Shown here piece by piece: positions 52,814-62,033 of a stretch of DNA of 64,000 nt (its first letter is position 1; each line of letters starts with the position of its first letter). Made by a program: the position numbers and the translations under genes. This DNA is from CBDHDJ01 sp965261645 (GTDB taxonomy: Bacteria; Pseudomonadota; Alphaproteobacteria; SHVV01), in the NCBI GenBank assembly GCA_965261645.1, contig CBDHDJ010000002.1, positions 496,001 through 560,000 of the forward strand, given 5' to 3'. The notes under the pieces were generated by a model that had not been told where the DNA came from, did not search any database, and saw only the letters and a program-made list of their open reading frames with translations.

Positions 52814-54257
52814 CAGCCCGTTGATTAAGTGGCTTTTTCCGGCTCTCACTCCCAGATGAGGAATGCGGCGGCGAAAGCCGTCTGGCCGCTTTGCGAGCCC
52901 CCCCGTGCCACCAGCATGGCCCCGGTGGGCGTGAGCAGAACGAAAATACCGCCATATCCGCCCGCCACGGCCTCCCGCGGGGTGCCGGCGCCGATGAGCT
53001 GGCGCATCAGTAACGATAGATTGTGGCCGGCGACGTGGAGCAGGTATCGCTTGTGCACATTCTCTCGCCCGCGCAGCCAGGTTCGTCGCATGCCGCCACG
53101 ATCGAGGTTGTGGGCAAAGCAGCGCTCGACGATCTCGGCGCGCAGCTTGAAGGCCTCGCGGGCGACCCCGGACTTGAGCCGCGCACGGTTATTGGTGACC
53201 GCGCGCCGCGCCGCCTCATCACCGTGCCAGCGCGAAAAGCCGGTCTGCTTGGGCGCCGCGATCCGGGTCTTCCAGGGACTGTCGTTCAGAGCCCTCAAGA
53301 CTGCCCGTGAGTGATAACCTTTGTCGGCGACGCATTCGGCCGGGTCCTCCGATGTCGGTGCCGCATCCACCGCCTCGAGGTTTGCCTCGGCCTTCGCCAG
53401 GGTCTTGGAAAGCGTCGTGGTGTCGCCCTCATCGGCCGGGTGCAGCTCGGCCGCCGCCACCGCGCCGGTGTCCAGATCCACCGCGTGCTCGGGCTTGTAG
53501 GCCAGATGCGTCGTGCCGTCCTTCATCTTGGCGATCTTGGCCTCGGGGTCGCTCTTCGAAACCCAATCCGTGTTGGAAAGCTTCTTGCCCTTGCGCTTCC
53601 GGTCCAGACGCGCCAGGTCCTCGGCCGTGGGTGTCTCGACCCCGCTTTCCCGGGCCAGGCGCTCCAGCATCTCCCGGTAGCCTTCGCCGTTGTCGCGCCG
53701 CACGATGTTCCGCAGCGCCGCGTTGGCCTCCATGGTCGAGGCATCGACGCCGATGCGCTCGCCCTTGATCAGCCCCGCCTCGGCGATCAGCACCAGAACC
53801 CAGTCGAAGACCGCCGCGTGGACTTCATGGGGCAGGCGCGTGCGGCTCCGTGACAGCCAGGAATGGTCCGGTACCCGATCACGGCTCCCCAGTCGCAGGA
53901 ACGCCCGCAGCGAAAGCGAGTCCGAGCAGCGCCACTCCAGACCGCGCTCGCTGTCGATGCCCTCAAAGTAGCCCACCAGGTGCATCCGGAAATAGCGCCC
54001 GGGCGGCACCGAGGGCGCGCCCATCCGGGCCGCGTAATAAGGCCGGCAGCTCGCCTCGGCAAAGGCGTCGAAGCCGCCCTCGATCAGCACCGACTGCAAG
54101 CGGTCATAAAACACATGACCCGGAGAGCGCGGCATCTCCGACCAGCTCACCATCAGGTCCCCCTGACCATCCTTCTGCCGTCCCATCGCCATCGGCAAAT
54201 CCCCCTGCAAATCAGGGAACCAGAGAATCAGACGGCGCCGACTTAATCAACGGGCTG
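52814..54257 (-). mobile_element. IS-A copy 3 (1,444 bp)
   Basis: Same 17-bp ends as copy 1. Flanks TTAA and TTAC do not form a clean 4-bp duplication. Confidence 0.88.
52846..54192 (-). CDS. IS1182-like transposase (IS-A copy 3)
   Basis: About 448 residues from ATG 54192. Differs from copy 1 at a few residues visible by eye (DLARLDRK, AKIAKMKDG, AVAAAELHP, RLKSGVAREAF). All DDE motifs retained. Confidence 0.88.
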   Translation of the reverse strand: MAMGRQKDGQGDLMVSWSEMPRSPGHVFYDRLQSVLIEGGFDAFAEASCRPYYAARMGAPSVPPGRYFRMHLVGYFEGIDSERGLEWRCSDSLSLRAFLRLGSRDRVPDHSWLSRSRTRLPHEVHAAVFDWVLVLIAEAGLIKGERIGVDASTMEANAALRNIVRRDNGEGYREMLERLARESGVETPTAEDLARLDRKRKGKKLSNTDWVSKSDPEAKIAKMKDGTTHLAYKPEHAVDLDTGAVAAAELHPADEGDTTTLSKTLAKAEANLEAVDAAPTSEDPAECVADKGYHSRAVLRALNDSPWKTRIAAPKQTGFSRWHGDEAARRAVTNNRARLKSGVAREAFKLRAEIVERCFAHNLDRGGMRRTWLRGRENVHKRYLLHVAGHNLSLLMRQLIGAGTPREAVAGGYGGIFVLLTPTGAMLVARGGSQSGQTAFAAAFLIWE

Positions 54258-54422
54258 TTACACCACTCCGCGGGACACGATCTCCGTTGCGCTGCCTCGC
54301 GGGAGTGGGCGCTGTCATCTTGTCGCGCCGTGACCGGGGGTAGATCTATGGGCCAGATGCCCCTCGGATGCTCAAGGGGGCGAATCTACCCCTGCGTGCG
54401 GACGAGCGAACGGTTCCGCTAA
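54258..54422. other. 165-bp spacer between two IS-A copies, with a nested hairpin
   Basis: No reading frame of note. GGGGTAGAT (54337-54345) pairs perfectly with ATCTACCCC (54384-54392), and inside it CCCCT (54360-54364) pairs with AGGGG (54375-54379). The two stems could form a stable RNA or be an IS scrap. Confidence 0.45.
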
Positions 54423-55866
54423 CAGCCCGTTGATTAAGTGGCTTTTTCCGGCTCTCACTCCCAGATGAGGAATGCGGCGGCGAAAGCCGTCTGGCCGCTT
54501 TGCGAGCCCCCCCGTGCCACCAGCATGGCCCCGGTGGGCGTGAGCAGAACGAAAATACCGCCATATCCGCCCGCCACGGCCTCCCGCGGGGTGCCGGCGC
54601 CGATGAGCTGGCGCATCAGTAACGATAGATTGTGGCCGGCGACGTGGAGCAGGTATCGCTTGTGCACATTCTCTCGCCCGCGCAGCCAGGTTCGTCGCAT
54701 GCCGCCACGATCGAGGTTGTGGGCAAAGCAGCGCTCGACGATCTCGGCGCGCAGCTTGAAGGCCTCGCGGGCGACCCCGGACTTGAGCCGCGCACGGTTA
54801 TTGGTGACCGCGCGCCGCGCCGCCTCATCACCGTGCCAGCGCGAAAAGCCGGTCTGCTTGGGCGCCGCGATCCGGGTCTTCCAGGGACTGTCGTTCAGAG
54901 CCCTCAAGACCGCCCGTGAGTGATAACCTTTGTCGGCGACGCATTCGGCCGGGTCCTCCGATGTCGGTGCCGCATCCACCGCCTCGAGGTTTGCCTCGGC
55001 CTTCGCCAGGGTCTTGGAAAGCGTCGTGGTGTCGCCCTCATCGGCCGGGTGCAGCTCGGCCGCCACCACCGCGCCGGTGTCCAGATCCACCGCGTGCTCG
55101 GGCTTGTAGGCCAGATGCGTCGTGCCGTCCTTCATCTTGGTGATCTTGGCCTCGGGGTCGCTCTTCGAAACCCAATCCGTGTTGGAAAGCTTCTTGCCCT
55201 TGCGCTTCCGGTCCAGAGGCGCCAGGTCCTCGGCCGTGGGTGTCTCGACCCCGCTTTCCCGGGCCAGGCGCTCCAGCATCTCCCGGTAGCCTTCGCCGTT
55301 GTCGCGCCGCACGATGTTCCGCAGCGCCGCGTTGGCCTCCATGGTCGAGGCATCGACGCCGATGCGCTCGCCCTTGATCAGCCCCGCCTCGGCGATCAGC
55401 ACCAGAACCCAGTCGAAGACCGCCGCGTGGACTTCATGGGGCAGGCGCGTGCGGCTCCGTGACAGCCAGGAATGGTCCGGTACCCGATCACGGCTCCCCA
55501 GTCGCAGGAACGCCCGCAGCGAAAGCGAGTCCGAGCAGCGCCACTCCAGACCGCGCTCGCTGTCGATGCCCTCAAAGTAGCCCACCAGGTGCATCCGGAA
55601 ATAGCGCCCGGGCGGCACCGAGGGCGCGCCCATCCGGACCGCGTAATAAGGCCGGCAGCTCGCCTCGGCAAAGGCGTCGAAGCCGCCCTCGATCAGCACC
55701 GACTGCAAGCGGTCATAAAACACATGACCCGGAGAGCGCGGCATCTCCGACCAGCTCACCATCAGGTCCCCCTGACCATCCTTCTGCCGTCCCATCGCCA
55801 TCGGCAAATCCCCCTGCAAATCAGGGAACCAGAGAATCAGACGGCGCCGACTTAATCAACGGGCTG
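54423..55866 (-). mobile_element. IS-A copy 4 (1,444 bp)
   Basis: Same 17-bp ends, with a clean 4-bp duplication CTAA at 54419-54422 and 55867-55870. Confidence 0.9.
54455..55801 (-). CDS. IS1182-like transposase (IS-A copy 4)
   Basis: About 448 residues; YYAVRMGAPS (as copy 2) and DLAPLDRK (as copy 1), so the four copies form a mosaic of small variants. DDE motifs intact. Confidence 0.88.
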   Translation of the reverse strand: MAMGRQKDGQGDLMVSWSEMPRSPGHVFYDRLQSVLIEGGFDAFAEASCRPYYAVRMGAPSVPPGRYFRMHLVGYFEGIDSERGLEWRCSDSLSLRAFLRLGSRDRVPDHSWLSRSRTRLPHEVHAAVFDWVLVLIAEAGLIKGERIGVDASTMEANAALRNIVRRDNGEGYREMLERLARESGVETPTAEDLAPLDRKRKGKKLSNTDWVSKSDPEAKITKMKDGTTHLAYKPEHAVDLDTGAVVAAELHPADEGDTTTLSKTLAKAEANLEAVDAAPTSEDPAECVADKGYHSRAVLRALNDSPWKTRIAAPKQTGFSRWHGDEAARRAVTNNRARLKSGVAREAFKLRAEIVERCFAHNLDRGGMRRTWLRGRENVHKRYLLHVAGHNLSLLMRQLIGAGTPREAVAGGYGGIFVLLTPTGAMLVARGGSQSGQTAFAAAFLIWE

Positions 55867-56023
55867 CTAAACACTCTAGTTTCAGAAGGGTTAGAGCCGC
55901 CCGTTCGGCACGCGCGGCTGCTGGACCAACGATCCGCCCGATCTTGGCAGGGTCGATACAAGAAACACGCGGCCCCGGGCCGTTGCGAGCCCGACCTGAC
56001 GAGTTGAGAAGTGGATCGGTGTT

Positions 56024-56740
56024 ATGGGCACTTCGATCGAAGATATCTACATGGCCCGCTCGCTCGCGGACCAAAACGTCATACCCCTCGATTCGTTTGT
56101 CGTCGATCTAGGCGCGCAGGAGTTCATTGGCGGGATCGATATCTACAAACTGGTCGAGGTCCTGTCGGAGTTTCTGCCGCGCACGGAGGTTGAAACGCTC
56201 CCCCTGGCGAGCATCGCCCGTACGCGGTTCAGCGGGCCGATATTCAAACTGCTAGGATTCCAGTATCTGGCGTTCGATGTCTACGATTCGGAAATCAGCC
56301 AGAAATTCGATCTCAACCACGACGACGTCCCCGACCACCTCATCGGTCGTGCAAATCTGGTGCAGAATTTCGGCACTACCGAGCATGTTCTCAATCAAGC
56401 CAATTGCTTCAAGGTCATCCATGACCTGACCAGTGCCGACGGTGGCCTGATGTGGCATAGCGTCCCGATGTCGGATTATTATGGCCACGGATTTTTCAAA
56501 TACGACCTCAAATTCTTTGTCCAGTTGGCCAAGGCCAACCACTACCATTTCGCCTCCTTGACGTGCAGCCAGTCAACCAGCACCAAGGAGATCGATCAGC
56601 AGTTCTTCGATGCTGGGATGCCGGAAATCGATTCAAAGATTACGACCATCCAGTGCATGCTCACGCGCACCGACGACGCGCCGTTTCAATATCCGCTCGA
56701 CTACGACGGCACCAAGAAGATCGACGCCACGGCCGCCTGA
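56024..56740 (+). CDS. Putative SAM-dependent methyltransferase
   Basis: 238 residues from ATG 56024. A class I methyltransferase pattern is suggested by IPLDSFVVDLGAQEF near the start, AFDVYDSEISQKFDLNHDDV in the middle (the post-II/III strand region), then LVQNFGTTEHVLNQANCFKV, IHDLTSADGGLMWHSVPMSD and YYGHGFFKYDLKFFVQLAKA. The NFGTTEHV-x-NQ...H motif is typical of small sugar or lipid methyltransferase-like proteins of unknown substrate. The first glycine loop is poor, so activity is uncertain. Stands alone, between IS-A copy 4 and a truncated transporter gene on the other strand. Confidence 0.6.
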   Translation: MGTSIEDIYMARSLADQNVIPLDSFVVDLGAQEFIGGIDIYKLVEVLSEFLPRTEVETLPLASIARTRFSGPIFKLLGFQYLAFDVYDSEISQKFDLNHDDVPDHLIGRANLVQNFGTTEHVLNQANCFKVIHDLTSADGGLMWHSVPMSDYYGHGFFKYDLKFFVQLAKANHYHFASLTCSQSTSTKEIDQQFFDAGMPEIDSKITTIQCMLTRTDDAPFQYPLDYDGTKKIDATAA

Positions 56741-56766
56741 GCGGCGGCGCACGATTGGCGAATGGC

Positions 56767-57066
56767 CTAGCTTGGCCGCGGCCGGAGCGCCCGGCGCGTC
56801 ACCGTAGTCAAATAAATGCAGCCGAACACGAGAACCATGCCGATGGCGTGGTAGGGCTCAATGACTTCACCCAACAGGCCGGTCGCGATGAGCGCCGTGG
56901 CCACGGGTGAGAGATTGGTGAACATGCCGGTCATGCCCAGCCCGATGTAGGTGAGGCCGATGTTCCACGCCGCCAGCGCGCCCATCAGGCTCGCCGAGTA
57001 AACGATGAACGCGATCGTGATCCAGTCGAGCGATATCGCGCCGCCCAACCAGATGGTGAATGCCAA
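56767..57066 (-). pseudogene. EamA/DMT exporter, C-terminal fragment (partial duplicate of 60855-61805)
   Basis: Encodes SLDWITIAFIVYSASLMGAL, AAWNIGLTYIGLGMTGMFTN, LSPVATALIATGLLGEVIEP and YHAIGMVLVFGCIYLTTVTR, the last three membrane helices of a DMT transporter, about 85% similar to the complete gene at 60855-61805. The seven upstream helices are missing. The shared GGCGGCGCACGAT just beyond both stops shows that the duplication included flanking DNA. Confidence 0.8.
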
Positions 57067-57170
57067 CCCACAAGCGATACGTGACGAAAAGCCAGTCGCA
57101 ACTAATACAGGACGGCGAAAGGCTTGGGCGCTGCCGCCCGAGCCTACCAACGGGTCGGTCGACCAGATCG

Positions 57171-59390
57171 TCAGGCGGCGCGCACTTGCTCCAGGAACTC
57201 CTTGACTTGATCGCCCAGCACGTTGGCCTGCTGCGACAGCTGCTGGCTCGCGGACAGGACCTGGCTGGATGCGCGGCCAGTTTGGTGCGCGCCTTCGCTC
57301 ACCTTGGAGATGATGACATTGACCTCTTGGGTGCCCTGGGCGGCTTCCTGTACGTTACGTGAGATCTCCGCGGTGGATGCACCTTGCTGCTCGACGGCGG
57401 CGGAGATGCTGGCAGCTACCTCGTTGATCTTGCCTACGGTGCCGCTGATCCCTTCGATCACCTCCACCGCCGAGCCGGTGGCGCCCTGGATCGCGCCGAT
57501 CTGCCCGGAGATTTCCTCCGTGGCTTTAGCCGTCTGAGTGGCCAAGTTCTTCACCTCGGAGGCAACGACGGCAAAGCCCTTGCCGGCATCTCCGGCCCGC
57601 GCCGCCTCGATTGTCGCGTTCAGCGCCAGCAGGTTGGTCTGGCCTGCGATATCGTTGATCAGGTCGACGATCTCGCCGACTCGTTGGGAGATTTCAGCTA
57701 GACCACGGACTTCCGTGGTGGCGCGCGCGGCCTCCTCCACGGCACGTTGGGCGATGGTGCTGGACTCCTGCACCTGCAGGGAGATTTCCTGAATTGAAGC
57801 AGCCAGCTCCTCAGCCGCCGAGGCAACCGTGTGGACGTTGGCGGTGGCCTGCTTGGACGCCGTCGCCACAGCAGTGGACTGCGTCGAGGTGGCTTCGGCG
57901 ATGCCCGACATGCTTTGCGCCGTGGTTTCCATTTCGCCGGTAGCGCCTGTTACCACACCTAGCGCTTGGTTGACCTGGCTGTCAAAGTCGCCGATCAACT
58001 CCTCGACCGCCGTGGCCCGCTTGTCGCGGTTCTCCTGTTCGACCCGCTGCTGGGTCTCCAATTCCAGGCGTTCGACGCCGTTGGTGCGGAACACGTCCAG
58101 CGCCTGCACCATTTGCGACAGCTCGCTACCGTCCTCTGGCGGCAATTCGACTTCCAGATTGCCGTCCGCCATCTCGCGCATCGCGTGGCTCATGCCGTTG
58201 ATGCCGTTGGTGATGCTGCGAATAATGACAAGCGCCAAGAGTACGGTCAGGGACAGGGCGATGGCAGCGGTCACGCCGACGCCGAGGGTGGCCGAGTTTT
58301 CGGCCTGCCGGGCCGTCGTCGTCGCCGCGGTGCCGACGTCTTCGCTCAGTCCCGTCACGGCCGCGGTAACGCTCTCAAGCTGAGTCTCGAACTGCTCCAT
58401 AGTGTTGGTCAAGTCGGTCACGGCCGTGCGACTGGTTTGGTTCGCCGCCAGCGCCGCGCGATGGGTTGCGAGTAGGCCGTCCTCGCCCTGGACCAGCGCC
58501 TTCAGTGCGGTGAAGCCATCTGTGATGGTCTTGTGCGTGGCCCTGTTCTCGGCGCCATCGAGGCGCGGGCGCATGCGCTTCAACCGCTTGCCGACGCGCT
58601 TGAAATTCTTGTTCGACGCCTCTTGCAGCTCGTCCAGCGTTGCGGTGTCGCCCGCCGCTATCATCCCTCGGGCTTCTTCTTGCAAGCGGGTCAGATAACC
58701 TAGAACCGCGTAGCTGCCCCGCAATACCGGGTAGGACGTGTTGAAGATCTCGTCAAAGATCACACTGATTCCCTCCATCGTGGCATCGCTTGACTGGATC
58801 AGCGTCCGCCCGCCGTCTTCGCGGGCCGACATGTTCTGTTCGGCCTGTTTGGCAAAGCTGCCGAGCAGTTCGTCGAGTTCGGCGCGCTTCTTTTCGAAGG
58901 CCTCTAGCTGTGCGTTTGTTTTGGCGAGCTTTTGCAGCCGGTCCGCCTGCACGGTCATCACGCGCTTGGCGATCTCGTTGAACTCTTGCTGGGTGGCGGC
59001 CAGGGCGGCGGTATCGATGGCCAGGCCCGATTTAGCGACGAGGTCGCCGAGCGCTTGGACTTCGGCCTGCATCGGCTGTTCGACTCGCTCGTAAGCCGCA
59101 CCATGTGTTTTCAGGGCCGCTTCGTCGGAAGCCTGCGCGGCTTGCAGTATGGCTGCTCGGGCATTCTGCGCCGCGGCGATCAGCGCAATGGTGCGCAGCG
59201 AAACAGGACTCACCACCGTGGTGAACTGTGTGGTTGATTCTTGGGCGCTCGTGCTGATGCGATCGACGAAGAACCATCCCGTACCGCTGGCCGCCAACAC
59301 CAAGAGGCTCAGCATGGCAAAGCTGACAATCAGCTTGCTGCGGATGGTTTTCAGATACCGCGTCTTGAACCTCAACGAGGGCATTGTCAT
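57171..59390 (-). CDS. Methyl-accepting chemotaxis protein
   Basis: 739 residues from MTMPSLRFKTRYLKTIRSKL (59390); a longer open frame upstream is Arg-rich and unlike a protein start. TM1 is LIVSFAMLSLLVLAASGTGW. A helical sensor domain of ~330 residues follows (four-helix type, many Gln/Ala/Glu), then TM2 LGVGVTAAIALSLTVLLALV. A HAMP domain (HAMREMADGNLEVELPPEDG) and the signalling domain come next, with hairpin tip DLINDIAGQTNLLALNATIE and AARAGDAGKGFAVVASEVKN. It transmits ligand or energy signals to CheA/CheW, none of which is in the window. It lies 112 bases downstream of an NHL-repeat gene on the same strand. Confidence 0.9.
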   Translation of the reverse strand: MTMPSLRFKTRYLKTIRSKLIVSFAMLSLLVLAASGTGWFFVDRISTSAQESTTQFTTVVSPVSLRTIALIAAAQNARAAILQAAQASDEAALKTHGAAYERVEQPMQAEVQALGDLVAKSGLAIDTAALAATQQEFNEIAKRVMTVQADRLQKLAKTNAQLEAFEKKRAELDELLGSFAKQAEQNMSAREDGGRTLIQSSDATMEGISVIFDEIFNTSYPVLRGSYAVLGYLTRLQEEARGMIAAGDTATLDELQEASNKNFKRVGKRLKRMRPRLDGAENRATHKTITDGFTALKALVQGEDGLLATHRAALAANQTSRTAVTDLTNTMEQFETQLESVTAAVTGLSEDVGTAATTTARQAENSATLGVGVTAAIALSLTVLLALVIIRSITNGINGMSHAMREMADGNLEVELPPEDGSELSQMVQALDVFRTNGVERLELETQQRVEQENRDKRATAVEELIGDFDSQVNQALGVVTGATGEMETTAQSMSGIAEATSTQSTAVATASKQATANVHTVASAAEELAASIQEISLQVQESSTIAQRAVEEAARATTEVRGLAEISQRVGEIVDLINDIAGQTNLLALNATIEAARAGDAGKGFAVVASEVKNLATQTAKATEEISGQIGAIQGATGSAVEVIEGISGTVGKINEVAASISAAVEQQGASTAEISRNVQEAAQGTQEVNVIISKVSEGAHQTGRASSQVLSASQQLSQQANVLGDQVKEFLEQVRAA

Positions 59391-59502
59391 GGACCTGGCT
59401 CCCACAGAAACGCGTGATCGTGAGGGGTACGAACGTCGTCGTGGACTCACCAGAGGCGGCGCGGCCGGCACGATGCGCCGGCCGCAATCCCGCCAACGGT
59501 AA

Positions 59503-60456
59503 TTAGCTGCTCTGTTCAGCCGGACGGAACACCTGGACCCGGTCGTTCGCCGTGTCGGCAACGTAGATCCAGCCGGTCTCCCGGTCGACGATCAGGCCGT
59601 GCAGGTTGCCGAACTGACCGACATCCGCGCCCGTGCTGCCGAACTGGGCGAGGTAATTGCCGTCTTTGTCGAACACCTGGACCCGGTCGTTGCCGATCTC
59701 CGAGACGTACACGTTGTCGTGCTTGTCAAAGCCGATGCCAGCCGGCGCCTTCATCTCGCCGGGGCCGCTGCCCGTGCTGCCGAACTTGAACAGAAACTTG
59801 CCGTCCTTGTCGAAGACCTGCACGCGGTCATTCTTCAGGTCGGCGACATAGAGTTTGTCTTCGCTACTGAACTTGGCGGACTCCGGGTTATTCATCTGGC
59901 CGTCGGCAATACCCTTGCCGCCGAACAGGAACAGGAAGTTGCCCTCCAGATCCCACACGCTGACGCGGTGATTGCCGGCTTCCGGCATGTAGTAGCGGCC
60001 GAAGCGGATGTCCGTGAACTCGGACTTGATGTTCTGGCCGGGTTCCGAACCGTACTCGCTGAAGGTCTGCTTCCACTGGTGATCCGGGCCGTAGATCTTT
60101 ACCTCGCCGGTGTTGTAGTAGGCGATGTAGCTGTTGCCGTTCGGCGCCACGGACACGCCCTCCGGCTTGTCGAGGTTCTCGTCATCATCACCCTTGCCGC
60201 CGAAGCGGGTGATGAACTCACCGGTGGTCTTGTCGAAAACCTGCACCCAGGCATGAGCGGCGTCGGTCACGAGCAACTTGCCGTCCGTGGTGAACGCGAA
60301 GTCCTCGACATACTTGAACTAACCCTCGCCGGCGCCGGACGAGCCGATCGTCATCACGTGCTCGAACGCCATTTCCCCCGCAGTCGCGCCGGTGGCCAGC
60401 GCAAAGCTGGCGACCGCGAACAGCAGAGCCTTGATCATAGAAGAGATGCGTTTCAT
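59503..60456 (-). pseudogene. Secreted NHL-repeat (six-bladed propeller) protein with an in-frame amber codon
   Basis: From ATG 60456: signal peptide MKRISSMIKALLFAVASFAL and ATGATAGEMAF. Then comes TAG at 60319-60321 (where relatives would have Gln in GEG-Q-F), and the frame continues FKYVEDFAFTTDGKLLVTDA to the end. Mature blades repeat NDRVQVFDKDGKFLFKFGS, NDRVQVFDKDGNYLAQFGS and similar, typical of NHL propellers that bind other proteins or ligands outside the membrane. The stop leaves 45 residues; alternatively a start at ATG 60276 would give a cytosolic 257-residue propeller. Likely co-transcribed with the chemoreceptor, so it may have been its periplasmic partner. Confidence 0.72.
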
Positions 60457-60854
60457 TGGTTTCAAACCTTCTTGCCATGGTGGACTGGTAACCTCACCGA
60501 CGGACCCGCTGGTCGCGGGGCGGTGAACGATCGCCGTTATTACCGACTACAGTTTGACAAACCCCCAAGACGCGGAATCTGGGATGGCGTTTCTGAGTAT
60601 CTGGTTTCAAACTCCTTTGGTTCGGGATGATCATGACCGCGAGGCACAGAAAACCGGTGCTTCTCCCCGACGCCTGAGACGTCTCAAGGTTGCGTGGTGG
60701 CCCAACTCGGATTTGCCGGACGGCGTCCAGGGCATCTGTGATGGGGTGATGAAGTGGGGGCCGGCCGGCGATGATAGCCTCTCACCCGGCTTCGTCGGCT
60801 TAGGCTGGAGGAGCGGTTCGGCTGGCGCCCGGCGGCGCACGATCCGCGAGTGAA
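60457..60854. other. Intergenic of about 400 bases upstream of the NHL gene
   Basis: No convincing gene. It must carry the NHL-chemoreceptor promoter at its left edge; TTTGACAAACCC at 60551-60562 is the only promoter-like hexamer (TTGACA), but it lies on the + strand. The right edge shares GGCGGCGCACGAT (about 60830-60842) with 56743-56755. Confidence 0.35.
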
Positions 60855-61805
60855 TTAGCCCCGCCGCCGCAGCGCCCTGCGCGTCACCGTCGTCAAATAG
60901 ATGCCGCCGAATACGAGAACCATGCCGACGGCGTGGTAGGACTCAAACACCTCACCCAGCAGGCCGATCGCCATCAACGCGGTGGCCACGGGCGCGAGGT
61001 TGGTGAACATGCCGGTCATGCCCGGCCCGATGTAGGTAAGGCCGATGTTCCAGGCCGCCAGCGCACCCATCAGACTGGCGGTGAAAACGATGAACGCGAC
61101 CGTGATCCAGTCGAACGCCATCGCGCCGCCGAGCCCCATCTCGATGCCATAAAGGGGCAGCGTCAGAAGGGCAGCCGCCGCCGTCGCGCCCCACAAAAGG
61201 ACGAACGGGTGCAACTCGGTGGGGGCGTATTTCTTGACCATCACCGCATAAACCGACCAGGACAAGATCGACAACTGCACCCAGAAATCCCCGACCACGA
61301 GGGCGAGCGTCAGCAGCGCCTCGATGTTGCCCTGGCAGACGATGGCGAGGACACCGGCGAACGCGACGACCACGCCGAGGCCCTGTCGCCAGGTGATCGA
61401 ATCACCCAGCGTCAACCATGCCAAAAGGAACATGAGTATGGGCTGCGTGGCCGCGATGAAGCCGGCATTGAGCGCTGTGGTGGTTTGCAGGCCGTAATAG
61501 AGCACGCCCGTGCCGATGACCGCATAGGTGAAACCCAAGGCCATCATCAGCTTCCAGTGGCGCATCAACAGCGGGAGCTGGGCGCGGAGCTTCGGCGCGA
61601 AGAGAGCCGCGATCACGGCAATAACGACGAGCGAACGCCAGAAAACGAACCCCATCGGCAGAATGTCTTCGCGCAGGTACCGCCCGACGATGAAACTGGA
61701 CGAGCCGAACACCACGGCGAAGATGACGCAGGCATAGGGCGCCCACGGGTTGCGCTCGAAAAACTCCCCTTCCTTCGCGGGCCCTGCCGTCGCGGGTGTG
61801 GTCAT
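60855..61805 (-). CDS. EamA/DMT-superfamily metabolite exporter
   Basis: 316 residues with ten predicted membrane helices in two EamA halves: APYACVIFAVVFGSSSFIVG, FVFWRSLVVIAVIAALF, GFTYAVIGTGVLYYGLQTTT, AATQPILMFLLAWLTLGD and LGVVVAFAGVLAIVCQG in the first, then SILSWSVYAVMVKKY, LLWGATAAAALLTLPLYGIE, AFIVFTASLMGALAAWNIGL, APVATALMAIGLLGEVFESY and GMVLVFGGIYLTTVTRRAL in the second. Inner-membrane drug/metabolite transporter; cargo unknown. A truncated paralogue lies at 56767-57066, the two flanking the chemoreceptor pair. Confidence 0.88.
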   Translation of the reverse strand: MTTPATAGPAKEGEFFERNPWAPYACVIFAVVFGSSSFIVGRYLREDILPMGFVFWRSLVVIAVIAALFAPKLRAQLPLLMRHWKLMMALGFTYAVIGTGVLYYGLQTTTALNAGFIAATQPILMFLLAWLTLGDSITWRQGLGVVVAFAGVLAIVCQGNIEALLTLALVVGDFWVQLSILSWSVYAVMVKKYAPTELHPFVLLWGATAAAALLTLPLYGIEMGLGGAMAFDWITVAFIVFTASLMGALAAWNIGLTYIGPGMTGMFTNLAPVATALMAIGLLGEVFESYHAVGMVLVFGGIYLTTVTRRALRRRG

Positions 61806-61884
61806 CGCCGGGTGATCTTGGAGATGCTGTCGATGAGGTGACTATCGTGGTCGTGGGCCACGGAGACTAGCACGTCCCGCCGCC

Positions 61885-61947
61885 GCGGCGACATCGGCCG
61901 GCCCCGCGGCGACATGGGCCGGCCCCACGGCGACATGGGCCGGCCCC
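61885..61947. repeat. Three tandem copies of a 21-bp GC-rich unit
   Basis: Unit GCGGCGACATGGGCCGGCCC plus C, with the first copy having C for G in CATCGG and the third starting with A. A fourth partial copy (ACGGCG) follows. Lies between the EamA promoter side and an IS3. Function unknown. Confidence 0.85.
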
Positions 61948-62033
61948 ACGGCGCCCGCGGCGCGCCGGCTGCGCATGTGCTGTGGCCTGCCCCCGATTAG
62001 TGGTCCAGCGCTTAAGTTAGAGTTTGGCGCGGG

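Noticed and set aside
55856..56074. A 72-codon minus-strand ORF before the methyltransferase
   Set aside because: It begins inside the methyltransferase gene and ends at the IS-A border; no protein-like pattern.
59391..59561. An upstream start for the chemoreceptor adding 57 residues
   Set aside because: The extra stretch is Arg-rich and low in hydrophobic residues, and would place TM1 unusually far from the N-terminus.
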